Shown here: positions 43,931 through 57,989 of the stretch, piece after piece
Numbering within the stretch: position 1 is the stretch's first letter
Layout: the number at the start of each line of letters is the position of its first letter
Assembly (NCBI GenBank): GCA_022393335.1
Contig: JAJEKB010020874.1
Span: 69,301-133,300, forward strand
Direction: 5' to 3'
Source: Macrotrachela quadricornifera
Taxonomy: Eukaryota; Rotifera; Eurotatoria; Philodinida; Philodinidae
Length of the DNA: 64,000 nt
Translations under genes and position numbers: made by a program
Notes under the pieces: generated by a model
The model's input: only the letters and a program-made list of their open reading frames with translations
What the model was told of the DNA's origin: nothing
The model's database searches: none

Positions 43931-45079
43931 TGTGAACTTCTAACAAAATAAATCATTTTAGATTGTTTATTGAGTTGTATAGGTGATAATACTATTTATT
44001 TTTATTTTTTTTCTAATATTGCAAATATTTCAAACTCAATTGAATTCTTATCTCATCTATGATATATACACAATAATCATATTTGAAGAAAAAAAACCAA
44101 TTAATTCGTAATTTTATGTTTCAATAAAAACGAATTCTGCCTAAGTTAATCACTTCCCAATAAAAATTAGAAAGATTTGCAATGATGTCTATAAATAAGT
44201 AGTTAATTAGTTAAAGAAAATCTTATATTATCTCTAATGGACAGCATTTTTGTCAAAGTTATCAAGTTTATACGCATTGAAATAACATTTTTATACTCAG
44301 GTTTTCGTGTAAATAAAAAATTTGAAGTCATATTTTTATTTGAGACAAATGTAATCGATATAGTGACGAAATATTGATCAGAATGGCTACTATAAAAAGA
44401 ATACTAATTAATCCAATTTTATGTTTTAAATAAGTATTTTAATAACTTGAGCATAAATTTATTCCAATATATTTGAAAAGAGGAAAGTACTATCTGATTA
44501 ATGATATAAAGATCAAATGAATGATGTATACCTACAATATTCCAATGTCGAATGTCACGACAATACAGAAAATGAGATCGTGGGAGAACATGTAAAATGA
44601 TTGTTATTGACATGTACTTCTATTGTTCCTATTCAGTGACATTGATAGTAATGTGACATATTAAATATAAAGGTATTGATCACTTCTATTGAACTGTGAA
44701 ATCAATTTAATTTTATAAATGTATATTTTCGAAAATGCAACGAAGTCGATGATTAAAATCAACATTAACATTTTATCCAGGGAATATTTTTTTTACTTTT
44801 CTTCTTATCAAATAATGAAATAAAAAACAAAAATTTTGTTTTTTTTAAACATTTATTCAAAACAAAAAAGCAAAATAAAATGTAAATATCAAAAGCGAAT
44901 TAAGCAAGTCAAAGCATACAGAAAAGCTATAATAGTAGATCGAAAAAGACAATTTTTTTTTTGACAAAGCACAAATAGAAAAAAATTATAAGACTGTTAG
45001 CGAAGATTAAATGAATGTAGTAAGAAATTGACAAATTCAAAGTCAGATTTATAATAATAAATCATAGATGATATTGTTT
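43931..45079. other. Intergenic DNA and 3' flank of the ectodomain-repeat gene
   Basis: AT-rich. A minus-strand AATAAA (plus TTTATT near 44849-44854) could end the transcript of the gene whose stop is at 45080. Nothing else is recognised. Confidence 0.35.
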
Positions 45080-48000
45080 TTATCCAAGATTAAAACTAAC
45101 AGATCCTGGACCAGTCGTAAAGATTAAGAATTCTCCTTGTATAAGTTGATAATATGTTGTTACTACTAAAATATACTTTGTCATAGTTTTTAACATAAAT
45201 ATGAGCATGAATTGGCCACCACCACCACTATCATCGTCTATTGCCAGATAATTTTGCGAAAAACTAGAATTGAAACTATTATTATATAAATATCCTAGTA
45301 GATCCATGCTACTATTAGATAGAATTCTATAATAACCAGTTGTAGACACATTCATTTGAATGGCTTGATAATAATATCTTGGTGTTGTACACGAGCTTCC
45401 TCGACAATATAATGAACTGTTGACGGTCAAGGCTGATGAATATTGTGATCGTACAATAGATGAAGACATATTGGCTAGTCAGGAAAATATCAAAAAGAAT
45501 CAGCATTTAGAATTCAAGGAGAGATCTAAGTTTATTAGAAGGAAAATTTTCGCTTTTTATATATAACTTGCTGTTAAATACTGCTCTAACTGATTTAACA
45601 AGTATATTGAACTGAAAACAAAACACATTCACAAAATACTATTTCAATAGAGGGCTAGCCACGGACCTAACTTTCGGAACCTTTTCAATAGTTTCCACAA
45701 TAGTTCCGGAACTATTTCCTCCTTTGCCCTCATTCTCACCTACTTTCACTGAAGTTTTACTGAATTATTTTGATAATAGAACATTTACTACTCTATATGA
45801 CGCATTGTATTTTTATATCTATAAATGATTCGTTCAAATCAATAATTATGATCATATAATTCGAAATCGTACCTGGTATATTTAATCGAGTAAAATTAAT
45901 GAATTCTGGACCAATTGCAATGATTGAAAATTCTCCGTTTACGTCGAAGGAGGCTGTTGTTACCACCAAAATATACTTTGACATAGCTTGCAACATGACT
46001 GTAATTTTGAACTGTAAACTGGGTATGGGACCATTATCATTTTCTGATAGTAAATTTTGAGTTATAAAAGTAGGATTGAAACTGCTAGTGTATATATAGC
46101 CATATGTATCCATCGAACTGCTGGACACAAAAGTGTAGAGTCCAGTAGTGAATATGTCGATTTGAAAGGCTTCAAAGTATGTATCTGGGACATAACAAGT
46201 GGATAGATGACAATATGTTGGACTATTAACAGTCAAAGCTGATGAATATTGTGATTTCGCATCAGATTGTGATGTATTGGCTAGTTACATAAAATAAAAA
46301 TGAATTAATCTTTACATTTTAAATAGAAAAGTGATTTTATAAACAAAATTTCGTTTTTCTATATCTAATGTTATGTTAAATATTCTTCTGTCTAATTTAA
46401 TCATTGCATTGGATAGAAAGCAAAATACATTCACAAAATTTTATTTGAATATTGTATTATCTGAATCAATAAGTTTCTTAATTTTTTTTCATATTCTATC
46501 GTTTTAAATATATTTATTCTTTGATAAAATTATACATGTTTATTTGCATTCTGTCTCTCTATCATTTTTCTCTGTTTTATATTACTTAAAATATTCTCAT
46601 ATATTGATTATTTAATTGATAAAAATAATCATATAAAAAAGAAAGTATGATTTTAATCGAGTTGTAACCACTTAAATGGATCGTTACTTATATTACTATA
46701 TTGTCGAAAGAATATAATTACCTTCTAATATTTGTATAAAGCAAAGATATAATTCACATAAAAGTTTTTTTTTCTCTACATTTTAAATTCATGAAATTAT
46801 ATAGTAGAATTCTATTCTATTTCATTCTAATATCTAATATTCAATATGATATATTTAATGAAAATTTCAAGATTTTTAAATTGATCTTTTTCGCTTTCAT
46901 TGTTCAACAAGTGCTATTGTAACGTTATTGTGAGTAATGAATAAAATTTGAATATTAATTAAATGAGATGATAATATTAATTATTTTTGAAAATTTATAA
47001 CTAATAACTAGTAATAGTCTTTACAACTGTGTAGAATTCATTGTAAAGAATACTTTCACTTGAATTACTTTAATAATAGAATGGATTTCTTACTTGATAT
47101 ATTTAATCGGGAAAAATTAAGAAAACCTGGACCAAATGCAATGATTGGGTATTGCCCTAGTACATATTGCACATATGTTGTTGCCACTAAAACATACTTT
47201 GTCATTGCTTGCAACATGATTGTAAGTTTGAACTGACGATTGTCTCCGCTTCCAGAATCTTGTGATAGTAAATTTTGAGTTATAGAAGCAGGATTGAAAC
47301 TGTTATTGTATATATAGCCATAGGTAATTAAGGTACTATTGGATTGAATAGTATAACGTCCAGTGGTATATACATTAATTTCAATGGCTTCATAAAAAGT
47401 ATTTGGTTCTGAACAGGTGAGACGACAAAATATTGGACTATTAACGGTCAAAACGAATGAATATCGTGATTTCACATAAAATTCAGATGTATTGACTAGT
47501 TACAAAAAATAAAGAAGAATTATTATTTTAAATTTAAACAAAAAGATAATTTTAAAAATAAAATTTCATCTTTTCTTATATGACGTTCTGTTAAATACTA
47601 TTCAGATTGATTTAGTCTGTATATATTGAATAGAAAACAAATTACATTGACAAAATGTTTGAATCAACAATTTAGAATATGGTTACGTGTTAATCAATGA
47701 AGTAATTATAAAAATCTTATAAAATATGGCTTTTTTTATGTCTCGCATGTGATAAAATATTGAATTTTGTTTTAAAAGATGTGCCATCGAATGCTCTACA
47801 AAATTTGTATGTATCAATTTCTATAGTGAATCAGACAAGTCTTTCAAAGATTTTAAACATAATGGGAAGTGATATTTTCATGTAGAGTGTCAATTTTGAG
47901 TGCAATAAAAGTCATTAAGATAAGAAAAATGGTTTAATTATATAGTTTTTATAAAGTATTTAGTAATGGATTTTTTGGAAAAAATTTCCGGATTTTATCA

Positions 48001-51000
48001 TTTACTTAAGTCGATATATATACAAAATAATTTAATGTTACAATATTGTAGGAAGAAAAAAATTTGATTTGATCTTTTTATATTTCGTTGTTCAACTACT
48101 ACTATTGCGATAATATTGTGAATAATGAACGGGATTTGAATATTAATTAAAAAAATTTATAACAAATGATTAATAAGTCTTCACAACTGTGTGAGACTCA
48201 TTGTAAAGAATACTTTCACTTGAATTATTTTGATAATAAAACATTTACTATTCTGTATGATGGATTATATTTTTATATCGATGATTGGCACGTTTAACTT
48301 GAAAATTATGGTCAAATAATTCGATTTCTTACTTGTTATATTGATTCGGGTAAAATTAATGAAATTTGGACCACTTGCAATGATTGAGAATTCTCCTACT
48401 ATAAATGGATCAAATGTTGTTGCCACTAAAATATACTTTGTCGTAGCTTGTAATGTGGTTGTAATTTTGAATTGCTTATTGCCTCCGCTGTCATCATTTT
48501 CTGCTAGTAAATTTTCAGGTGTATAAGTAGGATCGAAACTGTTATTATATATGTAACCGTAGGTATCTATGGTACTATTGGACAGAATAGTATAAAGTCC
48601 GGTGGTGTATACATTGATTGCAATCGCTTCAAAATAAGTATCTGGGTCTAAGCAGGAAGTTTGACGACAATATACTGGACTATTGTTGGTCAAAGTTGAG
48701 TAGTATTGGGTTTGTAGCATGAACAAAGTAGCTATTAGAGAAATAGAAAGTATATTAAGTTTAAATCTATATAATAAGATTTTGGTTCTTTTTTTGCATT
48801 ATAGTTTTTCATCATTATCTACACGAATGGTATCTGAATTCGTAGAAAATATGTCGATGAAAACTTTGAAATTTCTATTATGCATTTATAGATTGACATC
48901 AGTTTTTCATCTTCTACATTAGATATTTCAGCATTTTAATTAAAATTTAGATCAGAAATCTTTTCGAATATACTTTTGAGGAAATAACTTTTACAGAATA
49001 ATCAAACATTTTCATTTGATGTTTATTTGATATAAGTATTCAAGGTAATTCTAATTAAATCTTAGGTTATTAATAATGATTAAAGTTGCCTGATGACAGA
49101 TTATTCAACACTAGAAAACAATCATTTAAAACAAAAATATAGTCTATAAGACATTGTAAGATCAGAAATATTCTATAACAAATCATTATTTTTCTTACAA
49201 TTTTCATTAGTTTTTGTAAAAGATGAAAGTCATATTTCATCATATCGAACAATATTAAATTCGATTGAATCGACTATTAAATATTATCGTTTCAACTAAT
49301 ATGAAATGAATAAAAGTCAATTAAAACCAAAAATAGAATATAAATGGAAACTACAAGAAATAGTCGAATTTCAATATCTATTGTTTGTTTAGATTTGAGA
49401 TAGCAAATACATATAGATTTATCAAGTTTTTTTTTTGCAAATATTATATAGAAAATTATCTCGATATATATACAATATTCATAAGTTGTCATTTTATAAT
49501 GAACATAATGTAATATAAATATAAACTATAATGATCCAATAAAAATCGACTTAAATTTATAAAATTTTCTTCATTTGAATGTTTTCGAAGTAAAAGATGA
49601 TAACAAGTTTCAATGGAGAAGAAGTAGATTGTAGATTTTATTATTAGTATGAGAGTTTAACTATGTCGAAATTTTAATATATTTAAATAGAGATCTCAAA
49701 TATTCGCATACATATAATAATATAATCTTACTTGTAGTCATAGTGGTTCTGGTACTAGTGGTTGTTAATCGGGTTGTTGTAATACTAATAGTTGTCATAG
49801 TTGTTGTACTTGTTACATGATCGGTTGTTGTAGTTGAAGTGTTCATTATATTTGTGATTAAACTAGTTGTAGTACTTGTTGAACCATCTACAAAATCGAA
49901 AAGAATCAGATGTAATAAATATGCACATGATTCATGCATAAAAACATAATAATAAAAGTAAATATATTTTATCATGACTTTCATCTTATTTATTACATAT
50001 ATTTTTAAATTTGCACTAATAATTCGAAAATTATCATATGAAAATTCTAGGAGAAATTTTTTAAGAGAAGCAATATTCAATAAAAGCTGTGTCGCGCAAT
50101 TTCTGACGGGATTAAAAGTATGAAACACGATGTATCTATTCTTACTAATTACTTCAAAGCCGTGTTTCATATATATTCGGATATACATGGCCCATTCGTT
50201 AATCATTCTTCGTTTTTAAAACATTCCAATTCTATGGTAAAATCAATGATCACATATCTTTCAACTATGGTATCATGTTAAAAAGACAGTCTATACCTGA
50301 TCTATTATTTTTGCTTTCTTTTTAATCTTCTTTGTTTTATATGAAGCATTGTTCAGTGAATATCATCTTTAAAGAATCAATTCATCAACTAAATCTTATT
50401 GAATTCCATCAATAGAAAAGACGTTCATAGATGATGTCCTATTTCATAAACTATAAGTTTGAAGGTAACCTTGTGTTGAGATTAGTTTTTCACTGATTAA
50501 CAGAAATATCTATGATCTTACACTTTTTTATTAATTTGTATCCATTTTAAATAAAAAGAATATCTAGTTTTCTCAGTTAATTATAATCTCAAAAATGAAT
50601 TATTATCCTATAGGAGAGATTTAATTAATTTTGCTACATTTTTATTAAATTTTTTCAAGTTATAAGTAGATCAATGTTAATTAAATTTTATACTGATAAC
50701 AAAATGATCTAACTCAAAGCTTTATGGAATTTTGTAGTTATCGTATTATCTGTCCAAGAAGTGAGTGAATTTAGATATTTTTTGGATAATTTCTTACAGA
50801 TAATAGATAAAGATCTGCTGTCTTCAGTAATTAGTAGCTAAGAATGAATACAATAGATCCTTCGCTACTAAATTCCGAAGATTGAAAATTTTTATATTTT
50901 ATTTGTAAGATATTATTTGAAAAATATTCAGGTCCAATGTCTTTTTAAACAAACAATATCACATCTCAACTGTTGAATTTATTACATATTTTATAAATAG

Positions 51001-52747
51001 AATTTTTAACAATTGTTAGATTGCATACAGTACGAGATCATGCTTCAGAGAGTTTTTCATCTGTATTTATTCTCACAATGAGATTTTGATGACAAAAAAT
51101 GAATTCGAATATATAGTTTGAGTCTTTAACTCTAGAAACCTATGGTAAAACTTTATTTCATATTATTATTTTTGCAATCTAGACCTTGCATGAGTGAAAA
51201 ATTATAGCAGAACACTATATTCTCGATACTTATTCGTTGTTCAGTAGACTTTTTGAGAGATTGTTTCGTTTGTAATGATTGCATGTTATTGAATCGAAAT
51301 TCCTATTTGTATACATATTTCATCTTCGAATATTTCTCTATTTCACAAATGTATATTTTAGTACAGATGCTTATAGCGATTAATTATGTAGTAAAATGTT
51401 TCAAAATATAAGATAAAATCTTCGAAAACTTAACCAAAAGAGATAGGAAATGAGTAACTAAATGGAATTTTATAGACTTCAATAAGAATCTTGTTGAATT
51501 TCATGTTTTTATGTTTCTATCGAAATCGATTACTTATCGAATTTATTTGCGTGACTACCGTCCATTTCTATACAAATTGATTTTAAATAGAAAAATTATC
51601 GCCTAAGAAAATGTTTGACACTTATAATAGAGATATTTCTATTATAATCGAAGTAGATTTGACATTTTGGCTACAGATGAAAGGTATCAACGCCAAGCTA
51701 TCAAGGTTAAAATTTTAGTAGTCTTGAACTTGTCTAGAGAGAGAGAGATTTAAATTTTAAGGCATGTGAAATTTAGGTATAAAAATAAATCAAGAAAAAT
51801 TTTCTTCACTATTGAAAGGGCAAAATATAGTATTCTTCGAGTCGATGATACGGTTTGTAAGAATCCTCTTTTATATGGCTCGCACAACACAATGTTTTAT
51901 CTTTTGGATAGTGAAGAAAACTTTTTTTGATTGATTTTTATCACTAAATTTCACATAATTTAAAATATAAATATCCCTCTCTAGACAAGCCAAGGACAGC
52001 TAATATTTTAATCTTGATAGTTTAACATTGAGAACTTCTGTTTTATGAGAAGATATCAAGTCTACTTTGGTTGATATACAAATACTTCCATTGTTCGGAA
52101 AATACTTTTAGATTATTTAATAAAATATCTCATATATATTGAGATCACTGAAAACTTCTTTCAAGAAAATATCATCTCAAGAAATTCTAAAATTGATGCG
52201 AAATATTTCTCTCTATGTACAATAGGATTTTTATTACTGTAACTCATAATATTATCATGTGACTAAAATATAATGTAATCTCTGTTATAAAGTGATTCTA
52301 TTATATCATGCGATTAGGCATAGATGAGTTTTTTAAACAAAGTATATAGAAATATTTTACCACAGAGAAAAACATTTTTATTTTAGCATTAGAAAAGAAA
52401 ATTCGTTTTAATCAAATAAATATATGAATGTGTCTGCATATCTACAGCAATAGAACGACAAAATCATAGAAATCATATTATGCTTGTTTTTTCTTTTTTT
52501 TTTTATAAATTTTCGAATTACCTTTTCTTGTTGTTGTTGAAGTGCTTGATATACTTCCTTCTGTTGTTGTTTCATCTTGAAAATAAATAAATTTGAATCG
52601 ATAAAAAGAAATCAAATATATGATCCTACTTGATAATAAAACATTATTGTTTTTTTGTCGAAGTTGAACAACAACGACAACGGAAACAACTATTATCACT
52701 ATAACAACCAATAAAAATGCCAAACCAATCTTTAGAAAGACACGCAT
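45080..52747 (-). CDS. Type II membrane protein with Thr-rich stalk and four repeated 'TVNSPxYC' ectodomains
   Basis: Exons on the minus strand: 52747-52630, 52575-52522, 49887-49732, 48731-48333, 47495-47094, 46280-45873, 45474-45080. They join to 644 codons with stop. Exon 1 gives a very short cytoplasmic start (MRVFLK) and one helix 'LAFLLVVIVIIVVSVVVVV'. Exons 2-3 are a Thr/Ser stalk (about 55 of its ~70 residues Thr, Ser or Ile). Exons 4-7 each encode one ~132-residue module: 'YSS(A)LTVNSPxYC', 'YFEAIxINVYTTGxYTI', 'DTYGYIYNNSF', 'QFKITxxLQAxTKYILVxTT' and 'GEFSIIAxGPxFINFTR'. I know this module as common in bdelloid surface proteins; no biochemical role is known to me. All six introns are phase 1, so every internal exon can be duplicated without a frame change. 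The 2.6-kb intron 3 carries a foldback element. Confidence 0.85.
51650..52070. repeat. Large inverted repeat (foldback element) in intron 3 of the ectodomain-repeat gene
   Basis: The arm at 51650-51840 matches the reverse complement of 51880-52070 through 'CTATCAAG.TTAAAAT.TTAG', 'CTTGTCTAGAGAG', 'TGTGAAATTTAG' and 'TTTTCTTCACTAT', a hairpin with ~190-bp arms and a ~40-bp loop. Ends are AAGTAGA.TTGA type. No coding capacity is present. Confidence 0.72.
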
Positions 52748-53184
52748 GGTCAAGAAAAAATAACTTATCTAAAATAAAACAATTGTAGTTTATCATTGTA
52801 GCTCGGATGAAAGGAAAACAACTAATGCGATGTATTCAATATTTGTTAATAAAAGAAATCATTCAAACTCAAGCAAATTCTAGTGTACTCATTATACTCC
52901 AAGGACCTCTAAATTGATCAAAATTGAAAAAACAAATCATCAAAAAAAGGAAAATTCATATTTCAGCATTTTGGTAGACTCGAAAGAGTTTTGTTGAGTT
53001 AAAACATTCTACGATAAATTTTTTCTAAGACTGATCAAGACCTAGGTTTTTCTACTATTATATTTATTAAAATCAGTTCCCGACGACATTCAATCACTTC
53101 GGATAATATTATACCGTATTTTAGCTCTATGACTGAGAAATCCATGGGAATCGGAATGATGATCACAACACCGTTCAGCAATGG
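52748..53184. other. 5' flank of the ectodomain-repeat gene
   Basis: AT-rich; the promoter is expected here, but no convincing TATA position was chosen. Confidence 0.35.
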
Positions 53185-53680
53185 TAAGTTAAGCACGTAA
53201 AAAGAAATAAATGTAAATGTGACGTCTATTTAACTATCACTGAATGTATGAGTGAGCGTCGGCATAGAAGAAAAGAACGGGCACAAAGACACTTGTACTA
53301 ACTAGAACGCTACAGGATGAAATTTTTTCACTCCGAAATTCAATTTCAACTTCGAAAATCTTTACTTCTGTAGTTTCAGTTTTGATCTTGACTTAACTCA
53401 AAAATTGCATATATGATTCTTTTTTATGCTAATTACTAATACAAATGTTTCTTCAATATTTTTTTTCTTGAAAATCATTTATAAATCTATAAAATGATTT
53501 GGGTTTATTCATTATTTAACATTCGAAATTACTATTACTCCGACTCTGAAGAATCTCCTTCTCGCAATTCCAACTTAAAAAGGGTCGGAGTTAAGATTTG
53601 AAGTTTAATGCAAGACTAGAACACTTGTGTTTACATCTACAATCATATCCTCACTTTTATTTTATTACGTGCTTAACTTA
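53185..53680. mobile_element. MITE-like element with 16-bp perfect terminal inverted repeats
   Basis: TAAGTTAAGCACGTAA at 53185-53200 is exactly inverted at 53665-53680 (TTACGTGCTTAACTTA). Further similarity inside pairs 'ACACTTGTACTAACTAGAAC' with the right-side 'AGACTAGAACACTTGTGT' region reversed. If the outermost TA is the target duplication, the ends are AGTTAAGCACGTAA. No coding sequence is seen. Confidence 0.65.
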
Positions 53681-56540
53681 TAGATGTCGAACGTTCTCAT
53701 GCTCATTATTCACGAACTCAATTACAATTCGTAAATATAAAAGAAATTCAATAGATATATAGTACAATCTGAGGAGTAGAGTCTTAGATCTCTTGAAATG
53801 ATTTGTAGAATTGCGTACAATACAGAGAAACTTCGACTAATGATGCAATCGCCAAAAAATGGAGAGAATATAAAAGTGCAATATCGTCTTTTTGAAATTC
53901 TGAATCGGAAAACTAAGTTTTTATTATGAATTGTTATGATAGTGATTTTCAAAAAAATATAATTTTTTGCATTGGAGAAAATAAGAACTCTTGAGTTTTC
54001 AACAGGTATTGTGAGTGTAATCACGTTCAGTGTTAAAAGTACTATAGCTAGAGATTTGGCAGATTACTTTTCTGTGAGTTTGATAAGATCAGCATAGAAT
54101 TAAAAAATTTAATTCTATGAAAATGGTCAGCCTTTAAAAAAAAAGAGTTGCCAACTGAAGAAAGCTCGATTTTTCTTATGAATATTCGATAAGCAGCTCT
54201 ATTAATTTAGTCATTTTATAGGTTTCATGCGATGAGATTTCTCTCCGAAGCCCAAGCAAATAGAAATCTTGGAAAAACATGAATTTTCTGGAACAATAGA
54301 ACAAATTTCTTAACTTTCTTTATCGACGTTCGATGTTGACGGATTTTTCAATTGAAAAAGCATTTTTTACTAATATTTTATGCATTTTTTAAAATGAATT
54401 TCGTCTAAGACATCAAAATTTATCAGGAAATATAAATAAAATACTGATTAGTTTGTTACCTTTATCCATAAAACTCATACTTTTCAAAGTTTTTATCTAC
54501 TCGAAAAACTTTGAACATAAATTAAAAATTCAGTTTTGACTCTGCAAGATTTTATTTGGTGAAAAATGGTTTACAATTATTTATCAATATAAAAAGTTTT
54601 TAGCACTTGGTCTGATACGAAAAAATTTGTCGGCTTTCGTTATTCTTTATCTGAAATCTGCATTATTTTTAAATATCATCATTGCATAAGAATTTTTTTC
54701 ATCTATTGGAAAAACTGTTAAAGAGACATTGCTCCATCTGTGTTTTCTTTGTTCTCATTCGACTTGACGTGAAATATAGTTGGTTATTAAACGATAATTT
54801 AATAATTTTCTCTTCGAGTTTTTCTTTATATATGAGCTTTTGATATATATTGCCTATTAATTTAACGAAAATATATAAAATAGGGAATGATATAATAATA
54901 TCGAATTTATTTCTTACTAAAAATTCCAAATCATTTTACAGTACGAATAAAAATCATGAAAAGATATGACACAATATTAGTGTATATATAGGCTCTCATT
55001 ACATATAACTTTTTATTTAATACTTATTAAGTATATAACTAAAGAAATACTATAATATTATGTTAAACAAAGATAATCTATTGTGTAAAATGAAATTTCT
55101 AATTAAAAATGAATATTTGATGAAGATTAAATGATAAATTAAACAAGTTTTAACATAGTTTTAAAAATATTTTTTTTGAAAACAGTAAGATGAAAAGAAA
55201 AAAAGAAATGATCATTCTAAAATTAAAAAAACGAATTAGAAGAAAAATGCTGCTATTCTTCTTACCGTTACAAGAGAAAAAACTAAGATATAATCAAGGA
55301 TATATAACCCATTCTCGAGAACATGACTTTTGTTTTTTCATTATTCGTAAAAGGTTTCATTTTTTTTTATTTGTAACAGTTTTAGTACTTCAAAATGACT
55401 TTTATCAATATGAGCTATGAATATACCTTTATCAGTGGTGATAGAATCAGATTCTTTTGTCAAAGTATAATAGAGATATTTAAATTTTTTTGCCAGAAAT
55501 AGTCTTTTGAATCGCCCTATAGTAAAGCTCATCGATGGATAATATCATATCGAAAGGTTTAGAAAATCTTATTATGATTATTGATATTTAATTTCCAATT
55601 TTTTCATTATATCTACTTTGAATAATTCATTATCACTTTTATACAAAACCTAGATGGCATCTCGACTTTGTCGAGAATGCGAACTCAGATGCGAAGCAAT
55701 TTTTTGAAATCTCGATTAACGATATTCATTAGTTACTTAATTATCTTTTTTTTTATTATCCATCGTCAGCTACACTTTCAGCTGTCAAACAGTTGTTATG
55801 CTAGAGTAGCGCCTAACTTTTCTTTCGCTTTAATTATCTCAAAACAAAAGTTTGAAAAAAATCATCTTTTTCTGACGCTTACCGTGAACATACCAAAGTC
55901 TCTATTTACGAACGAGTTTCGACTGCTATGAGTTTGGTCTTCATATTTTAATACGGCGTTTCAATCATAATTTTCTGACCTTTGGTTTTCGAGATCATAG
56001 CGTTACAAATACACCATTTTTGATGCATACGGGTATAGTAAAGAAAGAAATAAATAAAGAAAACTCGCTTTGCATCACAATACAGATGGTTTGCATTTTA
56101 ATTATTTTTATATATTCATCATCCATTATTATTTGATGGTCTTTTTTAATTATAATGAACACTTAATATTTTTCAAATAGAAAAGAAAATATTTTTTTTC
56201 TTTCTTTTATTAATCATTTTGTATCATGACCTAGAAAAGAACATTAAGTTTTTAATCTTTTGAATTACATTCTACTTGTTTAAAAATAAAAGAAATTTTT
56301 TTTATTAGTTTCATCATGTAGAATAATATTTTGTCTTATTTTTGAATTAAATGAAGTGACATTGTTTTAAATTTAGTCTTTTAATATTCTTTTCAGTTAT
56401 ATAATTGACGTATACAATATTACATTAGATAATATAGATTATATCTATTTAAACTTTTGAAATATATAGAAAATTATTTAAACATTTCATAATTAAAATA
56501 TAAACTATGCTCGATAGTATTCGTGTTGATTATGTAATGA
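53681..56540. other. Intergenic DNA, nothing supported
   Basis: Long AT-rich stretch. Short open frames have low-complexity composition. A less AT-rich patch at 55650-55700 and 55780-56040 may be old transposon DNA, without recognisable ends. Confidence 0.4.
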
Positions 56541-56665
56541 TCAGAGCTGCCGGCCAGGCCTCTTGTTCAAGCGGAATTTTGAAAATTTGGCCTGGCCTGA
56601 TCCAGGCAGCCAATATATCCCACCTAGTCCCAGGCCAGGCCAAAATCCTTGGCCTGATTGAGAAA
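56541..56665. mobile_element. hAT-like terminal fragment (CAGAGCTGCCGGCCAGGCC)
   Basis: A GC-rich island begins CAGAGCTGCCGGCCAGGCCT. It repeats GGCCTGGCC/GGCCAGGCC words several times, the style of a hAT terminus and subterminal repeats. No opposite end was found downstream, so this is a solo or truncated end. Confidence 0.5.
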
Positions 56666-57989
56666 CGATTTTAATTGTCTATCGTGAGTTATGAAAAAAT
56701 TTCAATAATTTGGGTCTTTCTTTTATGAAAAATATTTGCGATGATTGCCTCTTTATTTTAACTTTCCTATTTGTATTTTTTTCAAGCGTTTAACAAGACT
56801 TCACTTGACTCCAAATGTCGATCAATCATCGATGTTAAGAGACGTTCATCAACTGTTGCAATGACTAATCCCTTTACTTCAAGATACTTACAAATAATGT
56901 CTTTTTTCTTGAAAAAAAACAATGTAGAACTGCGCTTTTATATTATCATTAGAATGCAAATATTTCTTAACTCTATCAATAAGAGAATGCAAAGAAAAGA
57001 TGCAGTTTCGTTTATTATAGAGTAAAGCAATAAGTATTTATTTACCTAATTATTTCTCTGGCTCAATTAGAATGAGAAATTTTTCAGACACTTGCGACAT
57101 AATTATGATCAATGGAAGCATGGAATAATCAAAATAATATTTTTCCCTGTCTTAGAATTGTATTTCAATACAATAAACTGTTTTTTCAATGAAGATCGAA
57201 TGAAATTTTTTTCGTTTTGATTTATGATGGAACAATGAGCAAGAATAGTCTAATAAATTTATTGTTTCTCATTCTTCTGCAAATCGATTTCAATCACTTT
57301 GGTAGTTTTCTCAACGAATACTTAATAAAGAAGCTTCTTTAAAAAATACTTTATTAACCAACATTTTAGTTATTTTTTAAAAAGATCAGATGAACTTCTT
57401 ATATCTAGTGATTCAACAAATTTTCACTTGTTCCAAGACTTCTAAAGGTCATGTATTATTACATACACGCATGCAATAGCGACACTTCTCAATGCATTAA
57501 TATTTTCTACTATGCATTTTGTATACACAAAAAAGGCTTGTTTTACACTTTCATTGGCGATTCAATCACATAGTCTGGACAATTGTTGGATCAAAACAAA
57601 ATTAATGTATATAAATTTTTAGTCTGTATGAAGTTACTGGCTCATTTCATTTGATCTAAAGCAAGAGAAAAATGGACAATCGTTGTCACATTATAGATGT
57701 CGTATCATAACAAAGGAAGAAATAGAAAAAAAAACATACTACTAACGCTAATATGATACAAGATAAGAACATATAAAAAACTGAATAAGTCATTTTTTCG
57801 GAATATAGTTCTTTTTATAATGCAGAATTTTCTTATGATTTGATAGGGAAAAACTTCCTTTTTTTATTAAGATGCTTATATATGTTCTATCACCTTTTCT
57901 GTTATTTTATATCCTTGTTTGTTTGATTTAGAATTGATTTCTTGTTTATATCATGCCATTGATGACTCATAGAAAGCGAAAGTATTCGA
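56666..57989. other. Intergenic DNA, nothing supported
   Basis: AT-rich DNA. An 84-codon frame at 56771-57025 has mixed composition and no recognised motif; I do not call it a gene. Confidence 0.4.

Noticed and set aside
48341..48526. Plus-strand frame of 61 codons opposite the ectodomain exon
   Set aside because: It is the antisense shadow of a well-supported exon.
54699..54929. 76-codon minus frame with a hydrophobic start
   Set aside because: Low-complexity composition from AT-rich DNA; no motif, no splice context, no family resemblance.
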